NCBI GenBank assembly: GCA_020160955.1
Contig: JAIUOX010000003.1
Coordinates: 1 to 64,000, forward strand
DNA: 64,000 nt
Direction of reading: 5' to 3'
Origin: Pseudomonadota bacterium
Lineage (GTDB): Bacteria; Pseudomonadota; Alphaproteobacteria; Reyranellales; Reyranellaceae
The position numbers were made by a program, and so were the translations under genes. The notes under the pieces are model-generated. The model was not told the origin of the DNA, did no database searches, and saw only the letters and a list, made by a program, of their open reading frames with translations. Below are positions 1-8,187 of this stretch, in pieces. How positions within the stretch are numbered: the stretch's first letter is position 1; each line of letters opens with the position of its first letter.

Positions 1-1
1 C

Positions 2-103
2 GGCTATGGTCGCGTGGTCGCGGCCGATGCGGGCAAGCTCGAAATCGAGTTCGAGCATACCGGCCCCAAAAAGGTCATGGACAGTTTCGTTCGGAAGGCG
101 TGA
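2..103 (+). CDS. uvrD: C-terminal end of UvrD/PcrA-type DNA helicase (partial)
   Basis: Only the last 33 codons are in the window, ending in TGA at 101-103. The reading frame gives a GYGRVVAAD...KLEIEF stretch and ends KKVMDSFVRKA. This matches the small C-terminal Tudor-like domain of alphaproteobacterial UvrD/PcrA superfamily 1 helicases, where a VxDSFV ending after a KLxxxF strand is typical. The helicase acts in nucleotide excision and mismatch repair. The stop lies 4 bp before the prmA ATG, so the two are probably cotranscribed. The helicase motifs are upstream of the window, so the name rests on the tail alone. Confidence 0.6.
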   Translation, partial: GYGRVVAADAGKLEIEFEHTGPKKVMDSFVRKA

Positions 104-107
104 GGCG

Positions 108-992
108 ATGGCCACTCTCTGGCGTTTGGTGATGATCGGCGATGCGGTCTCGCAAGAGGCCTATGTGCGCACGCTCGAGGAAGAAGCGGGCGCCGTGACC
201 GCGTTCGAGACGAGCCCCCAAGGCCCGTGGCGCATCGAAGCCTATTTCGAAACCAAGCCCGATCTGGGCCGTTTGGCACCGCCGATCATCGCGGCGGCGA
301 AGGAATTGCGCCGCCCGGTGCCCACGCTGGAAGTCGACGAACTGCCGGAGCGCGATTGGCTCGCCGAAAACCGCGCGTCGTTTCCGCCTTTGAAAATCGG
401 CCGCTTCTTCGTCTATGGCAGCCATATCGCCGACAAGCCGCCCGCGGGCGCATGGGCCGTCGCGCTGGATGCCTCGATCGCCTTCGGCTCGGGCGAGCAT
501 GCGACGACCAAGGGCTGCCTTGCGGCGATCGAAGCAATCGCCAAGCGCCGCCGTATCCGCAACGTGCTCGATCTGGGCACGGGCTCGGGCATTCTTGCCA
601 TCGGGGCGGCGCGCGCCGGTGCCAAGCGCGTGCTCGCGTCGGATATCGATGTCGCCTCGGCCGATCTCGCGCGCATCAACATGCGCGACAACGGCGTTAC
701 GTCGCGCGTAAAGGTGATCGCGGCAAACGGTTTCGCGAAATTGCCGCCGACGCGCCGCCGCTTCGATCTGTCGATCGCGAATATCCTGGCGCGGCCGTTG
801 ACGCAGCTCGCAACACCCTTGTCGCGCAGCGTGAAGCCGGGCGGCAATCTGGTGCTGTCGGGTTTGCTGGCCGAGCAGGAGACCTGGGTGTTGCGCGCCT
901 ATCTGGCGCGCGGCTTGACCTTCGTGGGCCGTGCCAAGGCCGGACCGGACACGGCGGGCTGGCGCACGCTGGTCCTCAAACGCCGCCGCTAG
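108..992 (+). CDS. prmA: Ribosomal protein L11 methyltransferase PrmA
   Basis: This 294-residue protein belongs to the SAM-dependent enzyme family that trimethylates lysines and the N-terminus of ribosomal protein L11 in the cytoplasm. An N-terminal substrate-recognition region (about residues 1-95) is followed by a Rossmann methyltransferase domain. The family hallmark AFGSGEHATT lies at about 125-134, motif I LDLGTGSG at about 154-161, and the IANILARPL motif that stands in for NPPY follows further on. Length is normal for the family. I chose ATG 108 because the longer frame runs into the upstream helicase gene and the family starts here. The stop overlaps the convergent gene at 989 by 4 bp. 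Codon choice (GAA, CAA, TTG common) is less GC-extreme than most of the window. Confidence 0.93.
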   Translation: MATLWRLVMIGDAVSQEAYVRTLEEEAGAVTAFETSPQGPWRIEAYFETKPDLGRLAPPIIAAAKELRRPVPTLEVDELPERDWLAENRASFPPLKIGRFFVYGSHIADKPPAGAWAVALDASIAFGSGEHATTKGCLAAIEAIAKRRRIRNVLDLGTGSGILAIGAARAGAKRVLASDIDVASADLARINMRDNGVTSRVKVIAANGFAKLPPTRRRFDLSIANILARPLTQLATPLSRSVKPGGNLVLSGLLAEQETWVLRAYLARGLTFVGRAKAGPDTAGWRTLVLKRRR

Positions 993-1768
993 CCTTCGTT
1001 GCGATATTCGGCGAGGTCGTCGAAGAATTTCGCGAACGCGGCTTTGGGTTCGAGCTTCGTCGCCTGCTCGAAGCGGATGGTCTGTTCGAAGCTCAAATTC
1101 CGCACGGACGCGAACAGATTGTCGAACACTGTCAGGAAATCGGCCTTGGTGAACTGCGCCACGTCCTGACCGTCGCCGAGATTGACGTATTTGTTCGGTG
1201 CCAGACTGATCGAGGTCTGCTTGTGCTGCATGATCTTGAACAGCCAGTCGCGGCGCGTTTCGAAGCGCTTGAAGGCCTGCGCGATCTTGACCAACACCTG
1301 CCAGAAAATCGTCTCGGCGCGCGGGTCGCGATAGAAATCGTCCCAGCCGAAACTCTCGCCCAGCTTGGCGCGCAATTCCTCGACGATGTCGGCGCAAGCA
1401 TCGTTCCATTCCTGCTCGGTCTCGCCGACCAGCGAATGCACGAAGAAAAAGAAGTTATGCAGCATGCCGCGATCGAGCTGCTGCGATTGGAAGAAATCCG
1501 ACAGCGGATGCACGACCAAGCGGCCGAAAGCGTTGACGCGGCGGTTCTGGTTCTGCGCCTCGACGATCGTGTTGACGATCTGGCCGAACACGGCGCGATA
1601 GAAATTATCCATCTCGCCCGACTGCTTCATCGCGTCGGCGATTTTGGCGATATCGTCGGCGGTGACGTTGCCGCCGTTACGGTCGGCGGCCTCGTGCGCC
1701 GTCGCGACGAACGCGTCGAGCATCGTGACCACGGCGTGGCGGATTTGGAGCGGGCCTTTGGCGAACAT
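989..1768 (-). CDS. Conserved hypothetical protein, function unknown
   Basis: The predicted soluble protein has 259 residues, starting MFAKGPLQIR. I see no signal peptide, membrane segment or catalytic motif I can name. The chain looks mostly helical, with aromatic clusters (HNFFFFVHSL) and a hydrophobic, charged C-terminus. An open frame extends upstream to 1990, but that part covers the thermonuclease gene on the other strand and reads as non-coding. I therefore took ATG 1768, and a start at the internal MLDAFVATA is also possible. No convincing Shine-Dalgarno precedes either start. It is convergent with prmA and divergent from the thermonuclease gene, with 55 bp between the two starts. Confidence 0.6.
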   Translation of the reverse strand: MFAKGPLQIRHAVVTMLDAFVATAHEAADRNGGNVTADDIAKIADAMKQSGEMDNFYRAVFGQIVNTIVEAQNQNRRVNAFGRLVVHPLSDFFQSQQLDRGMLHNFFFFVHSLVGETEQEWNDACADIVEELRAKLGESFGWDDFYRDPRAETIFWQVLVKIAQAFKRFETRRDWLFKIMQHKQTSISLAPNKYVNLGDGQDVAQFTKADFLTVFDNLFASVRNLSFEQTIRFEQATKLEPKAAFAKFFDDLAEYRNEG

Positions 1769-1823
1769 GACGGCGCAAAAATTAGCGCGTCTATCCGCGC
1801 AATGCTTGGTTAAAATGCGGCCG

Positions 1824-2240
1824 ATGAAACGTAAATCCATCGCAATTCTTGCGGTCGGCGCGGCCGCCGCCGGCGGGATCACAATCTGGGACCGCACGGA
1901 TATGACGCCCCGCGACTTCGCGCCGGGCGAATGCCATGCCGTGGACGGGGACACGATCGATTGCGCCGGGCGGCGGATAAGGCTCGTCAATATCGACGCG
2001 CCCGAACTCCACGGCCAATGCCCGGCCGAAATTCAAGCCGCCGAGCGCGCCAAGCTTGCGGCCCTGATCGCGATGGAAACCGCGACGGTGCGCGTGGTGC
2101 CCGAAAAGGGCCGCGACAAGTATGGCCGCACACTCGCCCATGTCGCGATCGACGGGCGCGACCTGGGCGATACGCTGGTATCGCAGAATCTCGCGCGGCC
2201 CTATGCGGGCGGCGCGCGTAAGGGCTGGTGCCCGAGTTAG
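1824..2240 (+). CDS. Thermonuclease family protein (staphylococcal nuclease fold)
   Basis: The protein has about 138 residues. An N-terminal hydrophobic stretch (KSIAILAVGAAAAGGITIW) should act as a signal peptide or membrane anchor, so the nuclease works in or facing the periplasm. The OB-fold follows with the catalytic signatures of staphylococcal nuclease: DGDTI, then RIRLVNIDAPEL carrying the first Arg, the Asp and the Glu, and later DKYGRTLA with the second Arg. These correspond to Arg35, Asp40, Glu43 and Arg87 of the family. It is shorter at the C-terminus than the Staphylococcus enzyme. The start may be ATG 1824 or the in-frame ATG at 1815. The stop overlaps the convergent gene at 2237 by 4 bp. 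Confidence 0.85.
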   Translation: MKRKSIAILAVGAAAAGGITIWDRTDMTPRDFAPGECHAVDGDTIDCAGRRIRLVNIDAPELHGQCPAEIQAAERAKLAALIAMETATVRVVPEKGRDKYGRTLAHVAIDGRDLGDTLVSQNLARPYAGGARKGWCPS

Positions 2241-3865
2241 TTTAACGGCGCGGGCTGGAAACTGTCGGCGCGCGCCAGACGCCATGCATCGGCGAAGCGC
2301 TTGTCGCGTGTACCCCGCAGCAACTCGCCGCTTTCCAGTTCGGGATAAAGCTCGGCGAAGCTGCCGACTTCGTGGTCGGCCAAGCGGCGGAAGAAATGCG
2401 CGCGGCGGAAATGACCGGGATGGTCGAGGCCCGCAGCGGCGACGAGTTCGGCCAGCGCATGCAATGTCTGCCGGTGGAAGCTGCGCACGCGCTCAGATTT
2501 GTCGGGCACGTCCAACGCGCGCGCGCGCGTCGGGTCTTGCGTGGCGACACCGGTCGGGCAGCGATCGGTGTGGCAGCTTTGCGATTGGATGCAGCCCAAC
2601 GCGAACATGAAGCCGCGCGCCGAGTTGCACCAATCCGCCCCCAGCGCCATCGCGCGCGCCACGTCGAAGGCCGACGCGATTTTGCCCGAAGCGCCCACGC
2701 GGATATGTTCGCGCACGCCAATGCCTACGAGTGCGTTGTGGACGAAGTCGAGGCCTTCGCGCAGCGGCGTGCCCAGATGGTCGAGGAATTCGAGCGGGGC
2801 GGCACCCGTACCGCCTTCCTTGCCGTCGACGACAATGAAATCGGGCAAAATGCCGGTTTCCAGCATCGCTTTGCAGATCGCCAAGAACTCCCAGCGATGG
2901 CCGATGCACAGCTTGAACCCGGCGGGTTTGCCGCCCGACAGGCGGCGCATCTCGCCGATGAAGCGCATCATCTCGACCGGCGTCGAGAAGGCCGAGTGGC
3001 GCGACGGCGAGATGCAGTCCTGGCCCACCGGCACGCCGCGGGTCAGCGCGATCTCCGGGCTGACCTTGGGCGCCGGCAGCACACCGCCGTGGCCCGGCTT
3101 GGCGCCCTGGCTGAGCTTCAGCTCGACCATCTTGACCTGCGGGTTGGCCGCGCCCTCGGCGAAGCGCTCGGGCGAGAAGGTGCCGTCGGCGTTGCGCGCC
3201 CCGAAGTAGCCCGAGCCGATCTCCCACACGATGTCGCCGCCGCACTCGCGGTGGTAGGGGCTGTAACCGCCCTCGCCGGTGTCGTGGTAGAAGCCGCCTA
3301 GCCTGGCGCCGCCGTTCAGCGCACGGATGGCGTTGGCGCTCAGCGCGCCAAAGCTCATCGCCGAGATGTTGAACACCGAGGCCGAGTAGGGCTGCGTGCA
3401 CTCCGGTCCGCCGATCAGGATGCGATGCGCCTCCTTGGCGACCGGCGTCGGCGCGATCGAGTGCGACATCCACTCGTAGCCGACCGCGTAGACGTCGAAG
3501 TTGGTGCCGAACGGCCGCACGTCGAGCTCGTTCTTGGCGCGCTGGTAGACGACGGCGCGGCGGTCGCGGCTGAACGGCATGCCGTTCTTCTCGTCCTCGA
3601 AGAAGTACTGGCGCATCTCCGGACGGATCGCCTCGAAGATGAAGCGCAGGTGCCCGGCGATCGGGTAGTTGCGCAGGATCGCGTGCCGCTTCTGCACGAG
3701 GTCGACGAAGCCCAGCCCGGTCAGGAACAGGCCGGCCGCCAGCGGCACTGCCAGCCACAAGTGCGGGTCGACCGCGAAGGCGACCGCGAGGATCAACGTC
3801 AGGAAGATGGTGATCGTGAGCGTGATGAAGCGCGGCGTGAACGGCAGCAGGTATGTCGACGGCAT
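2237..3865 (-). CDS. FMN-binding glutamate synthase family protein (GltB-like central/FMN domain)
   Basis: The protein has 542 residues. Two hydrophobic N-terminal segments (about 10-50) anchor it to the membrane. They are followed by the FMN-binding TIM-barrel domain related to the glutamate synthase large subunit, without its amidotransferase domain. Visible hallmarks are SAMSFGALS, HDTGEGG, SQGAKPGHGG, VVDGKEGGTGAAP, the C-x5-C cluster CHTDRCPTGVATQ and the GADWCNSARGFM loop. Such stand-alone proteins are widely annotated as glutamate synthase-like but their physiological reaction is mostly unproven. The coding sequence has an odd composition. The N-terminal two thirds (about 3865-2945) use CAG, GAG, GAC, CAC and TAC almost exclusively, while the C-terminal third uses CAA, GAA, GAT, CAT, AAA and ATT freely. 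This may be a recombined or misassembled gene. Confidence 0.85.
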   Translation of the reverse strand: MPSTYLLPFTPRFITLTITIFLTLILAVAFAVDPHLWLAVPLAAGLFLTGLGFVDLVQKRHAILRNYPIAGHLRFIFEAIRPEMRQYFFEDEKNGMPFSRDRRAVVYQRAKNELDVRPFGTNFDVYAVGYEWMSHSIAPTPVAKEAHRILIGGPECTQPYSASVFNISAMSFGALSANAIRALNGGARLGGFYHDTGEGGYSPYHRECGGDIVWEIGSGYFGARNADGTFSPERFAEGAANPQVKMVELKLSQGAKPGHGGVLPAPKVSPEIALTRGVPVGQDCISPSRHSAFSTPVEMMRFIGEMRRLSGGKPAGFKLCIGHRWEFLAICKAMLETGILPDFIVVDGKEGGTGAAPLEFLDHLGTPLREGLDFVHNALVGIGVREHIRVGASGKIASAFDVARAMALGADWCNSARGFMFALGCIQSQSCHTDRCPTGVATQDPTRARALDVPDKSERVRSFHRQTLHALAELVAAAGLDHPGHFRRAHFFRRLADHEVGSFAELYPELESGELLRGTRDKRFADAWRLARADSFQPAPLN

Positions 3866-3930
3866 CGGGATCCTCGTCTGGCGCGCCGAGGATAGCCGTC
3901 CCGGCGGCCGGGGTCAGCCGCCGCGTCCGC

Positions 3931-5007
3931 TCAATTGCGCTCGAACGACACGCTCTTGATGACGGCGTAGACCGGCAGGCCGGGCGCCAGGGCGAGGCGA
4001 TGCACCGACTTGGCGGTGACCCGCGCAGTCAGCGCCGCGCCGTTGCAGTCGAGCCGGATCTCGGCCTGCGCGCCGTTGCCGTCGGGCACGATGCCGGCGA
4101 TGCGGCCGGACAGCACGTTGAGCGCGCTGATGTCCTGCGGCGGCGCCAGCGACAGCATGACGTCGCGGCCGCGGATGAAGGCGCGGACCGTCGCGCCGGG
4201 CGCCACGCCGAGCCGCGGCACCTGCAACTCGCCGGCGCGGGTCGACAGCACGGTCAGCCGGAAGGCCTCGTCGTGGCGCGCCACGACCGCGTCGAGCACG
4301 CTGCCGCCGTCGCCGGGGTCGGCCAGCGGCAGGATCTCGGACACCGGCCCGACCGCGGTGACCTTGCCGTCGGCCAGCAGCACCACGGTGGTCGCGAGCC
4401 GCGCGACCTCGGCCGCCGAGTGGCTGACATAGAGGATCGGCACGCCCGCCTCGTCGCGCAGCCGCTCGATGTAGGGCAGGATCTCGCCGCGCCGCTGCTC
4501 GTCGAGCGAGGCCAGCGGCTCGTCCATCAGCAGCAGCCGCGGGTGCGCCAGCAGCGCCCGGCCGATCGCCACGCGCTGCTTCTCGCCGCCCGACAGCGAC
4601 TCCGGCGCGCGCTCGAGCAACGCGCCGATGCCCAGCAGCTCGACCACCGTGTCGAGGTCGGCGGGCGCGCCGCCGCCCACGAGGCTGGCCGCGCGGTTGA
4701 ACCAGCGGCCGTACAGCAGGTTGCGGCGCACGTTGAGATGCGGGAACAGGCGGCTGTCCTGGAAGACGTAGCCGAGGCGCCGGCGGTGGCGCGGCATGAA
4801 GGTGCCGGAAGCGGTGTCGACAAGCGCCTGGCCATCGACCGCGACGCGGCCGCGATCGGGGCGCACCAGCCCGCCGACGATGTCGACCAGCGTCGTCTTG
4901 CCCGAGCCCGAGCGGCCGAACAGCGCGGTGAGGCCGCTCGGCGCGGAAAAGCGCGCGGCCAGCCGGAAGCTGCCGCGCGCCAGGTCGACGTCGACCTCGA
5001 GGCTCAT
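3931..5007 (-). CDS. modC: Molybdate ABC transporter ATP-binding protein ModC
   Basis: This 358-residue ATPase energises molybdate uptake through ModB. Walker A is FGRSGSGKTT near residue 34, the Q-loop YVFQDSRLFPHL is typical of ModC, the signature is LSGGEKQRVAIGRALL, and Walker B is LLLMDEPLASLD. The switch His is in LYVSHS. The C-terminal third is the Mop/TOBE molybdate-binding domain, with SALNVLSGRI and the final ARVTAKSVHRLAL segment. ATG 5007 overlaps the modB stop by 4 bp (ATGA), so the two are translationally coupled. It is the last gene of the msrQ-modABC operon. Confidence 0.95.
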   Translation of the reverse strand: MSLEVDVDLARGSFRLAARFSAPSGLTALFGRSGSGKTTLVDIVGGLVRPDRGRVAVDGQALVDTASGTFMPRHRRRLGYVFQDSRLFPHLNVRRNLLYGRWFNRAASLVGGGAPADLDTVVELLGIGALLERAPESLSGGEKQRVAIGRALLAHPRLLLMDEPLASLDEQRRGEILPYIERLRDEAGVPILYVSHSAAEVARLATTVVLLADGKVTAVGPVSEILPLADPGDGGSVLDAVVARHDEAFRLTVLSTRAGELQVPRLGVAPGATVRAFIRGRDVMLSLAPPQDISALNVLSGRIAGIVPDGNGAQAEIRLDCNGAALTARVTAKSVHRLALAPGLPVYAVIKSVSFERN

Positions 5008-5690
5008 GCCGCGCGACGCCGGAAGCCGACCCGGCGGGCCAGCAGCTCGGACCCCAGCAGCGCCACCATCGAGATCGCGATCGACACCAGCGTCAGGCGC
5101 AGCGCGCCGGCGTCGCCGCCCGGCACCTGCGTCAGGGTGTAGATCAGCGACGGCAGGGTCTGGGTCTCGCCCGGGATGTTGGAAACGAAGGTGATGGTCG
5201 CGCCGAACTCGCCCATCGCCTTGGCGAAGCACAGGATCGCGCCGGCGATCACGCCCGGCAGGCAGAGCGGCAGGGTGACGGTGGCGAACACCCAGGCCGG
5301 GTTGGCGCCCAGCGTGCCGGCCGCCGCCTCGAGGCGCGTGTCGACGGCCTCGATCGACAGCCGGATGGCGCGCACCATCAGCGGGAATCCCATGATGCCG
5401 CAGGCCAGCGCGGCGCCGGTCCAGCGGAACGAGAAGACGAGGCCGAAGTGCTCGGCGAGGAACGCGCCGAGCGGCGCCTTGCGGCCGAGCGAGATCAGCA
5501 GCAGGTAGCCGGTGACGACCGGCGGCAGGATCAGCGGCAGGTGGACCAGCGTGTCGACCAGCCCCTTGCCCCAGAAGTCGCGGCGCGCCAGCAGCCACGC
5601 CATCGCGATGCCGAGCGGCAGGCTGGCCGCGGTCGCGGTGGTGGCGACCAGCAGGCTGAGCCGGATCGCCGTCCACTCTTCCGGCGTCAT
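5004..5690 (-). CDS. modB: Molybdate ABC transporter permease ModB
   Basis: This 228-residue inner-membrane permease carries molybdate from ModA to the cytoplasm. About five hydrophobic segments are evident. The binding-protein-dependent EAA loop reads EAAAGTLGANPAWVF, with the following conserved LPLCLPGVIAG. The start MTPEEWTAIRLSLLVA is the usual ModB N-terminus, and its ATG overlaps the modA stop by 4 bp. A GEFGAT motif after the EAA loop is also typical of ModB. The size is normal. Confidence 0.95.
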   Translation of the reverse strand: MTPEEWTAIRLSLLVATTATAASLPLGIAMAWLLARRDFWGKGLVDTLVHLPLILPPVVTGYLLLISLGRKAPLGAFLAEHFGLVFSFRWTGAALACGIMGFPLMVRAIRLSIEAVDTRLEAAAGTLGANPAWVFATVTLPLCLPGVIAGAILCFAKAMGEFGATITFVSNIPGETQTLPSLIYTLTQVPGGDAGALRLTLVSIAISMVALLGSELLARRVGFRRRAA

Positions 5691-6490
5691 GCCGCGATGG
5701 TACCGGCCCCGGGGGCGCGCGCCATCACCGTGAAGCCCTGCTTCTCGAAGATCGCCCGCGCGGCCGGCCCGCGCAGGAAGTCGAGGAACGCCCGGCCGTC
5801 GGTGCTGGTCGAGTCCCGGGTCAGCGCCGCCGGGTAGACGATCGGCGGGTGCGAGTCGGGCGGGAACGACGCGACGATGCGCACGCCGGGATCGGCGGCG
5901 GCGTCGGTGGCGTAGACCAGCCCGAGCGGCGCCTCGCCGCGGCTGACCAGCAGCAGCGCGGCGCGCACGCTCTCGGCCTGGGCGATGTTGTCCTTCACGG
6001 CGCCCCAGGCGCCGAGCTTCTCCAGCGCCGCCTTGCCGTACTTGCCGACCGGGACCGAGTCGACGTTGCCGGTCGCCAGCTTGCCGCCGGCCAGCGCGCG
6101 CGCGAGGCCGTCGGCGGTGATCGGCACGCTCGTGAGCGACGAGTCCTTCGGCACGACCAGCACGATGCGGTTGCCCAGCAGGTTGACGCGGCTGTCGGGC
6201 CGGATCAGCCCCTTGCCCTGCGCGTAGTCCATCCAGTCGAGGTCGGCCGACACGAAGAGGTCGGCGGGCGCGCCCTGTTCCAGCTGCTTGGCCAGCGTCG
6301 AACTGGCGGCATAGGAGATCCGCGGCATCGGCCGCCCGGCCTGCTTCGACCAGTCGGCGGCGATCTCGTCGAGCGCGTTCTTGAGGCTGGCCGCCGCGAA
6401 GACGACGAGCGGCGCCTGCGCGCGCGCCACCGAGGGCGCCGCCGCTGCCGTGGCCATCGCCAGCCCGAGCCATCGTCTCCTGCCAATCAT
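5687..6490 (-). CDS. modA: Periplasmic molybdate-binding protein ModA
   Basis: This 267-residue solute-binding protein delivers molybdate to ModBC. The N-terminus MIGRRRWLGLAMATAAAAPSVARAQ is an export signal with a twin-arginine-like GRRRWLGL and cleavage after ARA. The mature start LVVFAAASLKNALDEI is the classic ModA sequence. SYAASSTLAKQLEQGAPADLFVSAD carries the ligand-loop serines, and the later VPVGKYGK and LVYATDAAADP match the second ligand-binding region. It follows msrQ by 13 bp and overlaps modB by 4 bp, giving one operon. No ModE-box regulator gene is nearby. Confidence 0.95.
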   Translation of the reverse strand: MIGRRRWLGLAMATAAAAPSVARAQAPLVVFAAASLKNALDEIAADWSKQAGRPMPRISYAASSTLAKQLEQGAPADLFVSADLDWMDYAQGKGLIRPDSRVNLLGNRIVLVVPKDSSLTSVPITADGLARALAGGKLATGNVDSVPVGKYGKAALEKLGAWGAVKDNIAQAESVRAALLLVSRGEAPLGLVYATDAAADPGVRIVASFPPDSHPPIVYPAALTRDSTSTDGRAFLDFLRGPAARAIFEKQGFTVMARAPGAGTIAA

Positions 6491-6503
6491 GTCGCCTCCG
6501 CTT

Positions 6504-7355
6504 TCAGGGAGCCGGTATAGTCGACTGTATATAGCGCTTCGTCCAGAGCCGGTTTGCCGCGAGGAAGAGGCGGCGCAGGGCGACGGCCGCCATCACCAGC
6601 AGCGACGCCAGCAGGACCTTCTGCGCAGGGCGCGGCGCGAGGTCGATGTCGAGGTAGGGCGACAGCACGCGCCGCGGGTCGAGGCCGTTGACCAGCCCGT
6701 ACCAGGCGGCCTCGAACACGACGGTGGCGAGCGTCGCCGCGACGGCCAGCAGGGCGAGGCCGCCCCAGCTCTTCTGCAGCCGCGCCGGCAGGACGCGCCA
6801 CAGCATCAGCCAGGCGAACAGGCCGGCCGTGAAGGCGGGCTCGCCGATCCGGACCTTCGACTGGATGAAGAAGTGGACGATGGCCACCGCGACCGCCGGG
6901 TAGACCAGCCAGTGCAGGCGCTTCCAGTTGCGCTTCAGCCGCTTCTGCCAGCCGTCGGTCGAGGTGATCGCCAGCGCGACCAGCACGACCAGCGAGGCGA
7001 AGCCGATGGTGAGGTAGAAGCGCCGCAGGATCTCGGTCGCCACCACCAGCAGGTTCCATTTCTGGTCGAGCACGTAGACCAGCAGGTGGGCCAGCGCGTA
7101 GAGCGCCGCGGCGACGCCGATGCGACGGCGCACGTGGACCAGCGGCATCCAGTCGAACAGCGTGCGGGCCGGCGTCATGGCCAGCGACAGCATCAGGAAG
7201 ATGATCGCCCAGTCGCCGGTCGCGTGGGTCGCGACCGTCACCGGGCGCGGTTCAAGGTCGCCGTTCCACCAGCGCCACGCCAGCTCGACCGCCGGCACGC
7301 ACAGGCCGACCAGCGTCACCAGCCGCAGCCAGAAGATCTTCTGTTTCGCCGTCAC
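6504..7355 (-). CDS. msrQ: MsrQ-like haem-binding membrane subunit (ferric reductase-like domain)
   Basis: This 283-residue membrane protein has about six to seven hydrophobic helices. It belongs to the ferric reductase-like transmembrane family, whose member MsrQ passes electrons from the quinone pool or flavin to periplasmic MsrP, a molybdopterin methionine-sulfoxide reductase. Diagnostic stretches are SLAMTPARTLFDW, VRRRIGVAAALYALAHLLVY and NWKRLHWLVYPAVAVAIVHFF, with the conserved haem-ligand histidines. It is longer than many MsrQ proteins because of a C-terminal extension with an extra membrane segment. The start is GTG. The expected partner msrP is not in the window, but the operon continues directly into modABC, which fits a molybdenum link. 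Confidence 0.8.
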   Translation of the reverse strand: MTAKQKIFWLRLVTLVGLCVPAVELAWRWWNGDLEPRPVTVATHATGDWAIIFLMLSLAMTPARTLFDWMPLVHVRRRIGVAAALYALAHLLVYVLDQKWNLLVVATEILRRFYLTIGFASLVVLVALAITSTDGWQKRLKRNWKRLHWLVYPAVAVAIVHFFIQSKVRIGEPAFTAGLFAWLMLWRVLPARLQKSWGGLALLAVAATLATVVFEAAWYGLVNGLDPRRVLSPYLDIDLAPRPAQKVLLASLLVMAAVALRRLFLAANRLWTKRYIQSTIPAP

Positions 7356-7409
7356 GCCTGCACGCTACGCCAAGCCGCTGTCACCGGCCGGTCAAAGTTG
7401 TGTCATCGC

Positions 7410-8087
7410 TCAGCGCTGGTTGCCGAACAGCAGCCGGTAGGTGCCGACCGTCGGGGCGGCGATGACGCCGTAGGGCTTGAGCTTCGGCAGGGTGAAGGCC
7501 GCGCGCGCCGCGGCGCCCACGGCGCCGGCGTCGCTGCCTTCCAGCACCACCGCCCACTCGGCCTCGTCGGCACGCGGCAGGTCCATGCTCTTTTCCGCCA
7601 GTGGCGCGTGGGCGACGTCGAGGTCGTTCTCGCCGGCGAAACCGCCGACCACGCCCGGCCGGGCGATCGCCCGGGGCAGCGCGGTGTCGGTCAGCCAGGC
7701 GAGCAGCGACTTGCGGGCGCGCGGGTCGGGCGTGAAGCGCACCACCGCGACGGCGCCGCCGACGCCGTGCGTGCGGTCGGCCTGGATGCGCAGCGTCAGG
7801 CGCGTGAACTTGGTGAACCGGGCCATCACCGAGCGGCTCCACTCGGTCTGGTTGGCCAGCAGGTGCAGGTAGCCCTTGGTCGCCAGGTCGTCGACCGTGT
7901 CGCACTCGTAGGTCGCGAGGTACTTCGGGTTGCCGCGTACGGCGACGTACCGGCGGGCGCGGTGAAAGCCCGGCAGGTTCACCCGCTCGTCGATGTGCTC
8001 GCGGTTGTACCACTCGTTGAGATCGCGTTCGTCGCGCGGCTTGACCTCGCAGAGAACGATCAGCATCCCCTTGCCGTGAAGCGGCAT
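7410..8087 (-). CDS. Hypothetical protein with dimeric alpha/beta-barrel-like repeats (DUF4286-like)
   Basis: The protein has 225 residues and is soluble, with no signal. The N-terminal half reads LIVLCEV.PRDERDLNEWYNREHIDERVN. This is the look of small ferredoxin-like proteins in which a WYNxEHIxER segment follows the first strand. A second, weaker copy of the fold seems to occupy residues 115-220 (AVVRFTPDP... through VGTYRLLF). No catalytic residues can be assigned. ATG 8087 has a good GGGGAG Shine-Dalgarno about 8 nt upstream. It is divergent from the Bug-protein gene at 8188. Neighbouring NIPSNAP and Bug genes suggest a small-molecule catabolic context, but that is inference. Confidence 0.6.
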   Translation of the reverse strand: MPLHGKGMLIVLCEVKPRDERDLNEWYNREHIDERVNLPGFHRARRYVAVRGNPKYLATYECDTVDDLATKGYLHLLANQTEWSRSVMARFTKFTRLTLRIQADRTHGVGGAVAVVRFTPDPRARKSLLAWLTDTALPRAIARPGVVGGFAGENDLDVAHAPLAEKSMDLPRADEAEWAVVLEGSDAGAVGAAARAAFTLPKLKPYGVIAAPTVGTYRLLFGNQR

Positions 8088-8187
8088 CCTGGCTCCCCTC
8101 GTGCGCCCCTTCGGGTCATAAATTCGCCGCAAGACTGCGGGCAACTCCGCGTCTATCTTAGTCCCCGATGCTCGATTGGAGAACCCG

